Positions 34,606 to 42,801 of a stretch of 64,000 nucleotides of DNA are shown piece by piece; position 1 is the first letter of the stretch, and each line of letters opens with the position of its first letter. The position numbers and the translations under genes are program-made. The notes beneath the pieces are model-generated. The model was not told the origin of the DNA. It did not search any database and saw only the letters and a program-made list of their open reading frames with translations. This stretch comes from Bosea sp. ANAM02 (GTDB lineage: Bacteria; Pseudomonadota; Alphaproteobacteria; Rhizobiales; Beijerinckiaceae). The DNA lies in the NCBI RefSeq assembly GCF_011764485.1, contig NZ_AP022848.1, positions 3,190,001 to 3,254,000 on the forward strand, given 5' to 3'.

Positions 34606-35499
34606 TCAAAGCGTATTCAGGGGCACCTTGAGAAAGCGCTTTCCGGTCTCATCGGGCCGGGGCAATTCGCCGGCTTTCATGTTGACCTGCAGCGAAGGGA
34701 TGATGAGCTTCGGCATGGCGAGCGTACGGTCGCGTGCCTCTCGCTTTTCGACGAACTCGTCCTCGCCGATGCCGTCGCGCACATGGATGTTATGGGCGCG
34801 CTGCTCCGCGACCGTGGTTTCCCAGCGGATTTCGCGGCCGTTCGGTCCGTAATCGTGGCACATGAACAGCCGCGTCGACGGCGGCAGCGACAAGACGCGC
34901 CTGATCGACCGGTAGAGCGTGCGGGCGTCCCCGCCTGGAAAGTCGGCTCGCGCGGAGCCGCCGTCCGGCATGAACAGCGTGTCGCCGACGAAGGCGGCGT
35001 CACCGATGACATGCGTCATGCAGGCCGGGGTATGGCCCGGCGTATGCATGGTGAAGACCGTCATCCCGCCGATCGCGTAGGTATCGCCATCGGCAAAGAG
35101 CCGGTCGAACTGGCTGCCGTCGCGCTGGAACTCGGTGCCTTCGTTGAAGATCTTGCCGAATGTTTCCTGGACGACGGTGATGCGGTCGCCGATGCCGATC
35201 CTGCCGCCGAGCTTGCCCTGGATATAGGGCGCGCCCGAGAGGTGGTCGGCATGGACATGGGTCTCGATCAGCCATTCGAGCGCAAGCCCGCGCTCGCGAA
35301 TGAAGGCGATGATCTCATCCGCCGATTGATAGGCGATGCGGCCGGCCGCGTAGTCGATGTCCATCACCGAATCGATGACCGCGCAGGCCTGCGATCCCGG
35401 ATCCTTGACCACATAGCTGACGGTGTTCGTCGCCTTGTCGAAGAAGGCGGTCACTTCGGGTTTGCTGGCGAGATCGACGGCGTGCGGAATACCTTGCAT
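34606..35499 (-). CDS. blh: Persulfide dioxygenase-like MBL hydrolase (Blh/ETHE1-like)
   Basis: A 297-residue cytoplasmic MBL-fold enzyme. The iron/zinc motif is THVHADHLSG (about residues 80-89), then HTPGHTPACM, VGDTLFMPDGGSARADFPGG and MCHDYGPNGR. In Agrobacterium and Xylella the bigR operon protein Blh has this layout and detoxifies sulfide as a persulfide dioxygenase. It is the last gene of the operon starting at 36630, which supports the same role. It converges on the soxAX-MBL operon. Confidence 0.85.
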   Translation of the reverse strand: MQGIPHAVDLASKPEVTAFFDKATNTVSYVVKDPGSQACAVIDSVMDIDYAAGRIAYQSADEIIAFIRERGLALEWLIETHVHADHLSGAPYIQGKLGGRIGIGDRITVVQETFGKIFNEGTEFQRDGSQFDRLFADGDTYAIGGMTVFTMHTPGHTPACMTHVIGDAAFVGDTLFMPDGGSARADFPGGDARTLYRSIRRVLSLPPSTRLFMCHDYGPNGREIRWETTVAEQRAHNIHVRDGIGEDEFVEKREARDRTLAMPKLIIPSLQVNMKAGELPRPDETGKRFLKVPLNTL

Positions 35500-35511
35500 G
35501 GGATTGCCCCC

Positions 35512-35970
35512 TCAGTTGCGGTGCGCCGGAGCGACCGGCGGTAATTCAGGAGTGGCTGCGAGCCGCCGGGCGAGCGCCATGCCGACGAGCATCGCCGCGA
35601 GGAAGACCAGCGCAAGCGGGCCGCCCGTAAGCACCGAGACGAGTGCCGGGCCGGGGCAGAAGCCCGCAAGCCCCCAGCCGAGGCCGAACAGTGCCGCCCC
35701 CGTGACGAGCCGGAGATCCGGGCGATTCGCGGAAGGCAGCGCAAAGCGCGCGGCCAGCAGCGGTCGGCCGCGCCCGAGCACGAGGCGATAGCCGATCAGC
35801 GTCACGCCGATCCCCCCGGCCATCACGAAGACGAGGCTCGGGTCCCAGGTCCCTTGCGGAATGGCCCCGAGGTCGAGAAAGCCCAGAACCTTGGCCGGGT
35901 CCGACATGCCGGCGACGATCAGGCCGAGCCCGAAGAGAAGACCGACCAGGAACTGAATCAGGATCGACAT
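35512..35970 (-). CDS. YeeE/YedE-family half-transporter (DUF6691-like)
   Basis: A 152-residue inner-membrane protein with about four helices. The start at 35970 (MSILIQFLVGLLFGLGLIVAGM) is clean; upstream frame is noise. GWGLAGFCPGPAL has the conserved Cys of sulfur-transporting YeeE/YedE proteins. It pairs with the next gene upstream, 7 bases away, and the two halves probably form one pore for a sulfur species. Confidence 0.88.
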   Translation of the reverse strand: MSILIQFLVGLLFGLGLIVAGMSDPAKVLGFLDLGAIPQGTWDPSLVFVMAGGIGVTLIGYRLVLGRGRPLLAARFALPSANRPDLRLVTGAALFGLGWGLAGFCPGPALVSVLTGGPLALVFLAAMLVGMALARRLAATPELPPVAPAHRN

Positions 35971-35977
35971 GACGGCC

Positions 35978-36406
35978 TCAGAGCAGATGCCGGACGACGA
36001 ACACGGTCGCGATCGCCGTCGCCATGAACGTTCCGACCGCAACGAGGGAGCGCAACGAAAGCCGCGACAGCCCGCAGATGCCGTGCCCGGAGGTACAGCC
36101 ATTACCCCAGACCGAGCCGAAACCGACGAGCAGTCCCGCAGCGACCAGAACCGGTGCGCCCGCGCCGATCTGCGGCACCGGCCAGATTCCGGTGATGGCC
36201 GCGTAGACGATCGGCGCGACGCCGAGTCCCGCGATCATCGCGACCCGTCCGGCCGTCTGCCCGTCGCTCTCCGGGGGCAACAGGCGCGAAACGATACCGC
36301 TGATGCCCGCGATACGTCCCTGAAAGAGCATCAGCATCACGGCCGCGAGGCCGATCAGCGCTCCTCCCCCCAGCGAGGCGATCGGCGTGAAGCTGTCTGC
36401 GATCAT
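35978..36406 (-). CDS. YeeE/YedE-family half-transporter
   Basis: 142 residues starting at the ATG at 36406 (MIADSFTPIASLGGGALIGL). GNGCTSGHGICGLSRLSLRS is the YeeE/YedE signature with two cysteines in a pore loop. It overlaps the stop of the DUF2892 gene by 4 bases. Such pairs are standard members of bigR operons and are thought to move sulfide, thiosulfate or sulfite-type compounds. Confidence 0.9.
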   Translation of the reverse strand: MIADSFTPIASLGGGALIGLAAVMLMLFQGRIAGISGIVSRLLPPESDGQTAGRVAMIAGLGVAPIVYAAITGIWPVPQIGAGAPVLVAAGLLVGFGSVWGNGCTSGHGICGLSRLSLRSLVAVGTFMATAIATVFVVRHLL

Positions 36407-36630
36407 GACGAGCGCCCTGCCCTGCAGGTGGTGATGCCCAACAGGCTGTAGGCGGGACAATAACGGAGGGACGCGGTCAGGACCATCATGGCCCCCCATG
36501 CCGTCAATGCGTATTTCCAGGCCCCGAGCGGCACGACCCATTCGGAGAGCGGCGGCACGAAGGCAGCAGCAACGAGAACGGCGCCGGCGGTGAAGCGAAA
36601 CACGCGATCGATCGAACCGATATTGACCAT
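36403..36630 (-). CDS. DUF2892 (YgaP-type) small membrane protein
   Basis: 75 residues from the ATG at 36630 with GGAGGTAG upstream. NIGSIDRVFRF, a hydrophobic helix pair and RYCPAYSLLGITTC near the end match the membrane part of YgaP-like rhodanese proteins, here without the rhodanese domain. It is the first gene of the BigR-type operon. Confidence 0.88.
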   Translation of the reverse strand: MVNIGSIDRVFRFTAGAVLVAAAFVPPLSEWVVPLGAWKYALTAWGAMMVLTASLRYCPAYSLLGITTCRAGRSS

Positions 36631-36650
36631 GGCTACCTCCTTGGGGCACA

Positions 36651-36689
36651 ATACATAATAAACTTGATATATATAGAATATTGAATATG
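36651..36689. promoter_or_regulatory. AT-rich divergent promoter/operator of the BigR-type operon
   Basis: A 39-base AT-rich stretch between the DUF2892 gene and the regulator gene, holding the palindrome ATATT-G-AATAT (36678-36688). TAGAAT (36674-36679) could be a -10 box for rightward transcription, making the regulator mRNA nearly leaderless. BigR is known to bind an AT-rich inverted repeat over its own promoter. Confidence 0.5.
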
Positions 36690-37109
36690 TCAATCATCAT
36701 GCAGATCGATGCCGCCTTGGCGCCGCCGCCGGTCGAGGAGGCGGCCGCCCTGCTCGCGGCGATGGCCAGTCCGCGGCGCCTGGCCATCCTGTGCCGGCTC
36801 GTGGAGGGCGAGGCTGCAGCCTCGGAGCTGGGCCGGGTCACCGGCCTGAGCCCAGCCGGCGTCGCGTCCCATCTCTCACAGCTTCGCCGGCTCGGCTTGA
36901 TCGCATCCCGCCGCCGCGGGGTTTCGGTGCTGTTCACGCTGGCAAGCGCCGAGGCGGCCGCCATCCTGGAAACGCTTCACCGCCTCTACTGCGAGCGACC
37001 TGCCGCTTCAGCGTCTCTGCAGGAGCCCTTGGAGCGACCCTTCCATCAGGAAAGCGATCCCGATCCGCGCACCGATCATCATTCCCGCGATCGCCAGCGG
37101 CCAGGATAG
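36687..37109 (+). CDS. ArsR-family sulfide-responsive repressor (BigR-like)
   Basis: A winged-helix repressor of about 140 residues. I start at the ATG at 36687; TTG at 36681 and ATG at 36699 are alternatives, none with a ribosome site. The core AAMASPRRLAILCRLVEGE, GLSPAGVASHLSQLRRLGL and SVLFTLASAEA is typical. Cys in AILCRL (alpha-2) and in HRLYCERP (alpha-5) correspond to the pair that forms a disulfide or polysulfide bridge in BigR/SqrR. The last 34 codons overlap the convergent transporter gene and may be less constrained. Confidence 0.82.
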   Translation: MSIIMQIDAALAPPPVEEAAALLAAMASPRRLAILCRLVEGEAAASELGRVTGLSPAGVASHLSQLRRLGLIASRRRGVSVLFTLASAEAAAILETLHRLYCERPAASASLQEPLERPFHQESDPDPRTDHHSRDRQRPG

Positions 37110-38081
37110 CGCCATCATCGAGCCGGCCGAGATCCCCTGCCCGATCGTGCAGCCTCCGGCCAGGACCCCTCCGCCGCCCATCAGCACGGCGCCGAGAAGG
37201 TGGCGGCGCATCTCGCGATCGTCGTCGAAGGCCTCCCAGCGGAACTCCCGATCGTAAAGCGCGGAGAGGAAGGAACCCAGCGTGACGCCGACGAGCGTCC
37301 CGATGCCGAATTCGAGCAGCGCCGCCGGCGATGTCAGCACGGCATAAAGCGCACGGCCGACGGGTGAGACGAAGGTCAGGCTCTGGGCGCGCGGAACATG
37401 TTCGAAAGCGTCGACCGCGACGCCCGTCACCCACCAGCCGGCGACCACGCCCAGCCCGAGCGCCATGCCCGCGATCAGCAGGCGCGGCGAGCGACGCAGC
37501 CGTGCGTCGGCCCAGACCGCGACGCACAGGCCGGCGACGCCGACCAGCGTCAGGACCAGCCGCGCCTGCGGCATGCCGAGATAGGTGAGCAGGCTGTCGA
37601 GATTGCCCTTGAGCTGGCCCGGCAGCGGCCATGCGACCTGCTCGATGAAGTCGATGCGGATCGGCGCCAGCATCCCGCGCAGCGTCGCATAGGAGACCGA
37701 ACCAAAGACCATCATCACGATGAGGCTGCGCAGGTCGCCCGCCCCGAGCCGCACCAGCGATCCGAAGCTGCAGGTTCCGACCAGAGCCATGCCGAGACCG
37801 AACATCGTGCTGCCGACGACGATCGACAGCCAGGGAAGTGCCGGCTGCACGTATGTGGAGCTGGAAGGGTCGAGCCAGCCGAGGCCGACCAGGGACTGAG
37901 CGCCCGCAAGGGCGACGGCGAGAGCCAGGCCGAAGATGCGCAGGCGGCGCGTATCGTGGCCCATCCAGGCATCCTCGATCGCGCCGAACGAGCAGAGGCG
38001 GGCACGCCGGACCGTGAAGCCGCAGACCGCTCCGGTCGCAACGCCGACGAGCGTCGCCGCCCAGGCGGAAAGAACGATCAT
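37008..38081 (-). CDS. soxT: YeeE/YedE-family sulfur transporter (SoxT-like)
   Basis: A 357-residue integral membrane protein, two fused YeeE/YedE halves with about nine to ten helices. Conserved Cys lie in RRARLCSFGAIEDAW, LVGTCSFGSLVR and LAGGCTIGQGISAGS, matching the thiosulfate transporter family. It sits beside soxR/soxS-type genes, which is where soxT is found in Pseudaminobacter and Paracoccus. Its 3' end overlaps the regulator gene by 102 bases tail to tail. Confidence 0.85.
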   Translation of the reverse strand: MIVLSAWAATLVGVATGAVCGFTVRRARLCSFGAIEDAWMGHDTRRLRIFGLALAVALAGAQSLVGLGWLDPSSSTYVQPALPWLSIVVGSTMFGLGMALVGTCSFGSLVRLGAGDLRSLIVMMVFGSVSYATLRGMLAPIRIDFIEQVAWPLPGQLKGNLDSLLTYLGMPQARLVLTLVGVAGLCVAVWADARLRRSPRLLIAGMALGLGVVAGWWVTGVAVDAFEHVPRAQSLTFVSPVGRALYAVLTSPAALLEFGIGTLVGVTLGSFLSALYDREFRWEAFDDDREMRRHLLGAVLMGGGGVLAGGCTIGQGISAGSMMALSWPLAIAGMMIGARIGIAFLMEGSLQGLLQRR

Positions 38082-38112
38082 CGGCGGAACAGCCGCGGCG
38101 GCCTGCCTGGGC

Positions 38113-38493
38113 TCACGGCTTCGCCGTCTCGGTTGCGCCCGTGCCGCAGAAGATATCGTAGATCACCGCGATCACGCGGCGGACGTCGTCATTGGCGAGG
38201 CTGTAATACATCGCCTTGCCATCGCGGCGTGTGGTGACGAGCTGGTCCAGCCGCAGCCGCGCCAGTTGCTGCGACACCATCGGCTGGCGCAGGGACAAGA
38301 GACCTTCGAGCTCCGTGACGGTCCGCTCCCGCTCGGCCAGCAGGCAGAGCAGCAGCAGGCGGTTCTCATGCGAGAGAGCTTTCAGGAAATCGCTCGCCTT
38401 GCGCGCCTTGCGCATGAGCTGGTCGAGCTCGGGAGAGAACTCGGCGCCGTCGCGCAGCTCGGTTTCGAGCGCCTTCGAGACGATCGCGGTCAT
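38113..38493 (-). CDS. soxR: ArsR-family sox repressor (SoxR/SqrR type)
   Basis: A 126-residue winged-helix protein. KALSHENRLLLLCLLAERERTVTELE and LRQPMVSQQLARLRLD are the HTH core; YYSLANDDVRRVIAVIYDIFC ends in a Cys. The Cys pair (LLLLCLL and IFCG) matches the persulfide-sensing cysteines of SoxR and SqrR. It probably represses the sox operons when no sulfane sulfur is present. This SoxR is unrelated to the redox MerR-type SoxR. Confidence 0.88.
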   Translation of the reverse strand: MTAIVSKALETELRDGAEFSPELDQLMRKARKASDFLKALSHENRLLLLCLLAERERTVTELEGLLSLRQPMVSQQLARLRLDQLVTTRRDGKAMYYSLANDDVRRVIAVIYDIFCGTGATETAKP

Positions 38494-38505
38494 ACTGTCT
38501 CCAAC

Positions 38506-38898
38506 TCAGGGCTTCCGTGCTTCAACGGGCCTGTTCATGCCAGCCAGAAGCTGACCAAGCAAACCCCAAAACATATCGTCGTTCAGATAGCCGGTGATGC
38601 GCCCGATCTCGCGGCCGCCCTCGACCAGCACGAAGGTCGGCGTGGCGATGACGGGCTCCTTCAGCCCGCCGTCGCGCACGCCTCCGGACGGCAGCTGGAC
38701 GAGCCTGAGCGGGGCAAGGGCCCCTTCCCGCGTCTTCGGATAGATCGGCGCCACTTCCCGTTCGAAGCGGACGCAGTAGGGACAACCGTCACGCCGGTAC
38801 ATGACGAGTTCCGCGGCCGGGGCAGCCAAGGCAGATAACGCGAGCAGCAACGCGGCTGCCGCGGCGCGCCCCATCCCATGTGCCCGTCTTGCAATCAT
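38506..38898 (-). CDS. soxS: Periplasmic thioredoxin SoxS
   Basis: 130 residues: signal peptide (AAAAALLLALSALAAPAAA), then a short thioredoxin fold with CPYC in YRRDGCPYCVRFE and ATPTFVLVEGG (cis-Pro loop). SoxS keeps the SoxY cysteine reduced and active. It lies upstream of soxR on the same strand; the start at 38898 lacks a strong ribosome site, and ATG at 38874 is an alternative. Confidence 0.85.
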   Translation of the reverse strand: MIARRAHGMGRAAAAALLLALSALAAPAAELVMYRRDGCPYCVRFEREVAPIYPKTREGALAPLRLVQLPSGGVRDGGLKEPVIATPTFVLVEGGREIGRITGYLNDDMFWGLLGQLLAGMNRPVEARKP

Positions 38899-38912
38899 GC
38901 CGACAACATAGT

Positions 38913-38924
38913 CATATTCATATG
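38913..38924. promoter_or_regulatory. soxS/soxW divergent operator candidate
   Basis: CATAT-TC-ATATG, a perfect small palindrome in an AT-rich 66-base spacer between the two thioredoxin genes. It resembles the AT-rich palindrome before the BigR-like gene and may bind the SoxR-type repressor. Confidence 0.45.
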
Positions 38925-38964
38925 TTTATACCAGCCACATCCAAGCATCCTGCGGGAGGCTGCC

Positions 38965-39489
38965 ATGGTGACCAGAAGACAATTACTCGCGCCGGCGCTG
39001 GGCGCGGTCATCGCCGCATCGAGCATACCGGCGGCTTTCGGCAAGGCGCGGCTGGGCGAAGACGGACTTTACCAGTTCGACTGGTATGTCGAGAGCTTCC
39101 TGGACCTCGCCGACGACCTTGCCGCAGCGACCCGTGACGGCAAGCGCTTCGCCATTCTCTGGGGACTGCGGAATTGCCCCGCCTGCCGGCGGATGCACGA
39201 GGTCTACATGGCCGATCCCAAGGTCGAGGCCTATATCCGCGACCATTTCGCCGTTCTGCACCTGAACATTCTCGGATCGCGCGAGGTCACCGATTTCGGC
39301 GGGTCGCGCCTCACCGAGAAGCGCCTTGCCGCGCATTACGGGATCATCGGCACACCGGCCATTCAGTTTTTCCCCAGGCAGGCCGACGATCTCGCCGCGC
39401 GGCCACCCCGCGACCGCGAGGTGGCCCGTATGGAGGCGCTTCCCGCGCAGGACGGGTTTCTCGCCCTGTTTCAGCAGGTCGTCGGATAG
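38965..39489 (+). CDS. soxW: Exported thioredoxin-like protein SoxW
   Basis: A 174-residue thioredoxin-fold protein. The ATG at 38965 with GGGAGG upstream gives a Tat-like signal (VTRRQLLAPALGAVIAA). The active site is NCPACRRMH (CPAC), with GIIGTPAIQFF as the cis-Pro loop. The wide loop YFGSREVTDFGGSRLTEK-type segment (here around residue 110) is typical of the SoxW/thioredoxin-2 group. It diverges from soxS; together they handle periplasmic thiol reduction for the Sox system. Confidence 0.85.
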   Translation: MVTRRQLLAPALGAVIAASSIPAAFGKARLGEDGLYQFDWYVESFLDLADDLAAATRDGKRFAILWGLRNCPACRRMHEVYMADPKVEAYIRDHFAVLHLNILGSREVTDFGGSRLTEKRLAAHYGIIGTPAIQFFPRQADDLAARPPRDREVARMEALPAQDGFLALFQQVVG

Positions 39490-39508
39490 CGCGCTCCCCG
39501 GGGCAAGC

Positions 39509-41110
39509 TCAATCAAGCGACAGCTCGATACAGCCCTCCACATCGATGGGCCGATGGCTTGAGATGACCACGACCTTCCCGCTCAGCCGATCGAGCAACC
39601 GGCCGATGAGCCGAGACGCCTGCTCTGCGTCGAGGTGCTCCGTCGGCTCGTCGAGAAGAATCAACGGCCTGGTCGAAAGCCAGGCGCGCGCCAGGTTCAC
39701 GCGCTGCGATTCCCCTAGAGACAGCATGTCCTGTGCGACCCAGCCGTCCACTCCGCCCGCCTCGCGCGTCCTTGCACCGAGTTCCATCGCGTCAAGCGCC
39801 GCCCAGACCTCCGCATCGGTGGCGGAAGGGGCGAACAGATTGGCTCTGACCGTGTCTGCGATGATCGCCGCATCGTGAAGGCAGAGCATGGCGAGGGAGC
39901 GCCGGACCGACGCCGTCAGCGCGGCACCGTCGCCTTGCAGCGTATCGTCTCCGATCCATCCCGCGACCTGCTTCAGCAGACTGGTCTTCCCGGCGCCGCT
40001 CGACCCGACCAGGATCGTGGGGCGTCCGGCCTGAAAATCGAGGGCGAGCGGCTGCTCCAGCGGCCGGCCGTCTGGAGCCGTTCTCTGAAGAGCGCTGCAG
40101 CTGAGGCGCAGCGGCTTGACCGGAGCCGCATCGGCCCCGCCATGAGAAGACGGCCGTCCCGTCCAGCGTGCGATCGCGCCTCGTGCTGCGCGCGCCCGCA
40201 GGGCTGCGACAGCGATCCGCGAGACGCCTTGCGCCGTCTCGCCGAGCGCCAGCCACGAGAACGCGACGAAAACCGGGATCAGCAGGTCGCCGGCCCTGGC
40301 CCCGTCGAGCCATGCCGCGGCGACGGTCCCTGCCGCAGCGACGGGCCCCGGCATCGCGGACAGCGCGTCAGGCAACGCCTGACCATGCCGCAGGCGCTTC
40401 AGGCGAAGGTCGGCGCGCGAAAACCCGTGCAGAGCATCCGTGCAGAGTGGACCCCACCGCCCCTCCGCCCGCAAGGGAACGGCCGAATCGAGAATCGCGC
40501 CGAGCGCGCCAGCCGCGGCACCGTCTTCGGCGCGGATCTGCGACAGCAGGCCTGCCCCTTGGCGCGCGAAGCTCCAGGTCGCGGCTGCGGCAAGCGCCAC
40601 GAGCGCGGCGATCGGGACCAGCGCCAGCGGAGCGACGAGCAGCGTTGCCAGCGACATGCCGACGAAGCCGACCAACAGCAGCCCGGCGGGAAAGCCGCTC
40701 CGCAGCCGGGCGAAGTCGATGTCTTCGACGTCGTCGAGATAGTCGGCGAGGCGGGCCTGATCGGCGAGCTGCCAGCCGGCGGCGCGGATGGGCGGCGCCG
40801 CGGCCATGGCGTCGAACAATGCGATACGGTGGCGGGTCTGATCGGCCAAGGCCGCCTTGTGACCGATCAGCCGCTCGCCATAGCGCGCCGCCGTCCGGCC
40901 GATCGCGAAGAGCCGGACCAGCGCGCCGGGCACATGATAGTTGAACGTGTAGGCGGCAGCGGACAGCCCGGCCAGCGCAACCGAACCCAGGAACCAGGCG
41001 GACAGGCCGCCCAGCAGGAGCCCGCAAAGGAGCGCAGCCAGCGCGAGAGCACCGGCATGACGCCAGAGCCGCGACGATGCCCGCTCTCGAGCCGCCTCAT
41101 CGGTACTCAT
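39509..41110 (-). CDS. cydC: CydC, heterodimeric thiol/heme ABC exporter subunit
   Basis: A 533-residue ABC half-transporter, six N-terminal helices and a nucleotide-binding domain. Walker A VGSSGAGKTS (about 375), signature LSLGESQRVN (about 470), Walker B LILLDEPTEHLD. CydDC exports cysteine and glutathione and binds heme; it is needed to mature cytochrome bd and periplasmic cytochromes c, of which this locus has many. The first four bases overlap the cydD stop (ATGA). Confidence 0.92.
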   Translation of the reverse strand: MSTDEAARERASSRLWRHAGALALAALLCGLLLGGLSAWFLGSVALAGLSAAAYTFNYHVPGALVRLFAIGRTAARYGERLIGHKAALADQTRHRIALFDAMAAAPPIRAAGWQLADQARLADYLDDVEDIDFARLRSGFPAGLLLVGFVGMSLATLLVAPLALVPIAALVALAAAATWSFARQGAGLLSQIRAEDGAAAGALGAILDSAVPLRAEGRWGPLCTDALHGFSRADLRLKRLRHGQALPDALSAMPGPVAAAGTVAAAWLDGARAGDLLIPVFVAFSWLALGETAQGVSRIAVAALRARAARGAIARWTGRPSSHGGADAAPVKPLRLSCSALQRTAPDGRPLEQPLALDFQAGRPTILVGSSGAGKTSLLKQVAGWIGDDTLQGDGAALTASVRRSLAMLCLHDAAIIADTVRANLFAPSATDAEVWAALDAMELGARTREAGGVDGWVAQDMLSLGESQRVNLARAWLSTRPLILLDEPTEHLDAEQASRLIGRLLDRLSGKVVVISSHRPIDVEGCIELSLD

Positions 41111-42702
41111 GTCGTCACCTCCCGATCGCGCGCCCTCGGCAGATCGATCCGTCGATCCGCGAGCGCGATCAGCTCCGGATCATGGCTCGCAACGAGAACG
41201 AGGCGATGCTGCGCCGCCTCGCGCAGGGCGAGACGGATGGTCCGCGCGGCGACCGCGTCGAGCTTGGCGGTCGGCTCGTCCGCGATGATCGCCCGGTCGC
41301 TCAGGAGAGCCCGCGCCACCGCAACGCGTAATCTCTGGCCTCCCGAAAGATTCGAGCCGCCTGACGCAATCCGAGCCTCGAGCCCGCCGGGCAGCAGCGC
41401 ATCGTCGAGCAGGCCGAGCTGCTCCGCGGTCGCATGCAGCCGCTCGGGAGCCGGCGGCGGAATATCCGCGCAGATCGCCTCCGCCAGCGTCGCCCCCGCG
41501 ACGAAACAGTCCATCGCGACCCAGACGCAATCAGCCGTCCGGCCGGGCGCGCCGTCCAGGCCCGCGAGCCGGCGCAGCAGGGTCGATTTTCCGGCTCCGC
41601 TCGGGCCGGCGACGACCACGAGGCCACGCGAAGGCAGGGGCAGGCCCGCACAGGCCGCGATCTCCGCCGCGACCGGTCCGGAGACCGGGCGTTCGGGATC
41701 GAGCAGGCGATCGAGCGCTGCTGCGGCGGCGGCTCCTTCGGCCTTGGCGTGATACTGCTCGGACAGGCGCCGGAAGGGCGCGAAGAACTCGGGCGCGATC
41801 ATCAGGATGAAGAGGCTCTGCCACAGTTCGAGCCTCGCGAAGCCCGGCAGGGTCGCAAGGCCGAGATGCCCGAGCCCGAGGAACACGGCCAGCATCGCGA
41901 TCGACAGCGACGCGAAGAAATCGATCAGTCCGGCATTGACGAAGGCGAGGCGCAGCACCGCCATCGTGAGCTCGGCATAGATATCCAGCCGGAGGGACAG
42001 CTTGTCGGCTTCCACGGCGAGAGCATCATTCGCCATAATGGTCGGAAGCGTCCGGATGCGATCGGCGAACTGGCCGGCGAGCTGCCGAAAGGAGCGCTCC
42101 TGCTCGGCCGCGCGCGCCTGCATCGCACCGCCGACCAATGCGAAGAACACGATCATGACCGGCGTCAGCAGCAGCACGAGCAGAGCCGAGGGCCAGGATA
42201 CGCTCGCCAGCGCCGCGACGGCGAGGAGCGGTCCACCCGCCGTCATCACGACGGCGGCGCGGTGGCCCACCACGAGACGCGCAACGGCCTGCGGATGGCG
42301 GTGCAGCGCGATGGTCAGGGCGCCGGCGGGCAACGATCGCAGCGACGTCGCCGGCATCGCCTGCAGCCTTTCGGCGGACAGCGCGCGCAGACCGATCGAC
42401 ACCCGCGCTTCCGAACTCGCCTGGCAGCGTTCCGCCGCGTATCCGGCGAGAGCGCCTGCGACGATCAGCGGCGGCAATGCGACGATCGACCACAAGGCCG
42501 GATCCGCCCCCATCACCAGCATCCCGACGACGAGCGCCATGCACGCCGCGGCACAGAGGCGCAGGGCGGCGCGCAGAAGCAGCCAGGCGATCAGCAGCCG
42601 CAACCCGCCCGTGGCCGCGAAACGGGCATTGCGAAGCGTTGAAAACGCCGGTTTCGGCGGTTCCGGCGCCGGTGCGCCGCCGGAAAGAAGGCTGTCTGTC
42701 AT
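41107..42702 (-). CDS. cydD: CydD, heterodimeric thiol/heme ABC exporter subunit
   Basis: 531 residues with the same half-transporter layout. Walker A AGPSGAGKST (about 372), signature NLSGGQRLRV (about 455), Walker B AIIADEPTAKLD. It is the first gene of the cydDC operon and diverges from cydABX across a 99-base spacer holding an FNR/FixK-like box. Confidence 0.92.
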   Translation of the reverse strand: MTDSLLSGGAPAPEPPKPAFSTLRNARFAATGGLRLLIAWLLLRAALRLCAAACMALVVGMLVMGADPALWSIVALPPLIVAGALAGYAAERCQASSEARVSIGLRALSAERLQAMPATSLRSLPAGALTIALHRHPQAVARLVVGHRAAVVMTAGGPLLAVAALASVSWPSALLVLLLTPVMIVFFALVGGAMQARAAEQERSFRQLAGQFADRIRTLPTIMANDALAVEADKLSLRLDIYAELTMAVLRLAFVNAGLIDFFASLSIAMLAVFLGLGHLGLATLPGFARLELWQSLFILMIAPEFFAPFRRLSEQYHAKAEGAAAAAALDRLLDPERPVSGPVAAEIAACAGLPLPSRGLVVVAGPSGAGKSTLLRRLAGLDGAPGRTADCVWVAMDCFVAGATLAEAICADIPPPAPERLHATAEQLGLLDDALLPGGLEARIASGGSNLSGGQRLRVAVARALLSDRAIIADEPTAKLDAVAARTIRLALREAAQHRLVLVASHDPELIALADRRIDLPRARDREVTT

Positions 42703-42734
42703 TCGTGCTGCATCGTCAGGACGCGAAGTTGTGG

Positions 42735-42748
42735 TTGATCCAGATCAG
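42735..42748. promoter_or_regulatory. FNR/FixK-type box upstream of cydA
   Basis: TTGATCCAGATCAG matches TTGAT-N4-ATCAA in nine of ten positions. It lies 67 bases before the cydA start and could serve cydDC as well. It implies induction at low oxygen. Confidence 0.65.
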
Positions 42749-42801
42749 CACGCTGGAGATAAAGCAAATCTAGACTGATGCATCCGAAAGGGACGCATTC
42801 C

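Noticed and set aside
35978..36964. 328-residue version of the YeeE/YedE protein starting at 36964
   Set aside because: The first 186 codons run through the promoter, the DUF2892 gene and the opposing regulator gene; the family protein begins at the ATG at 36406.
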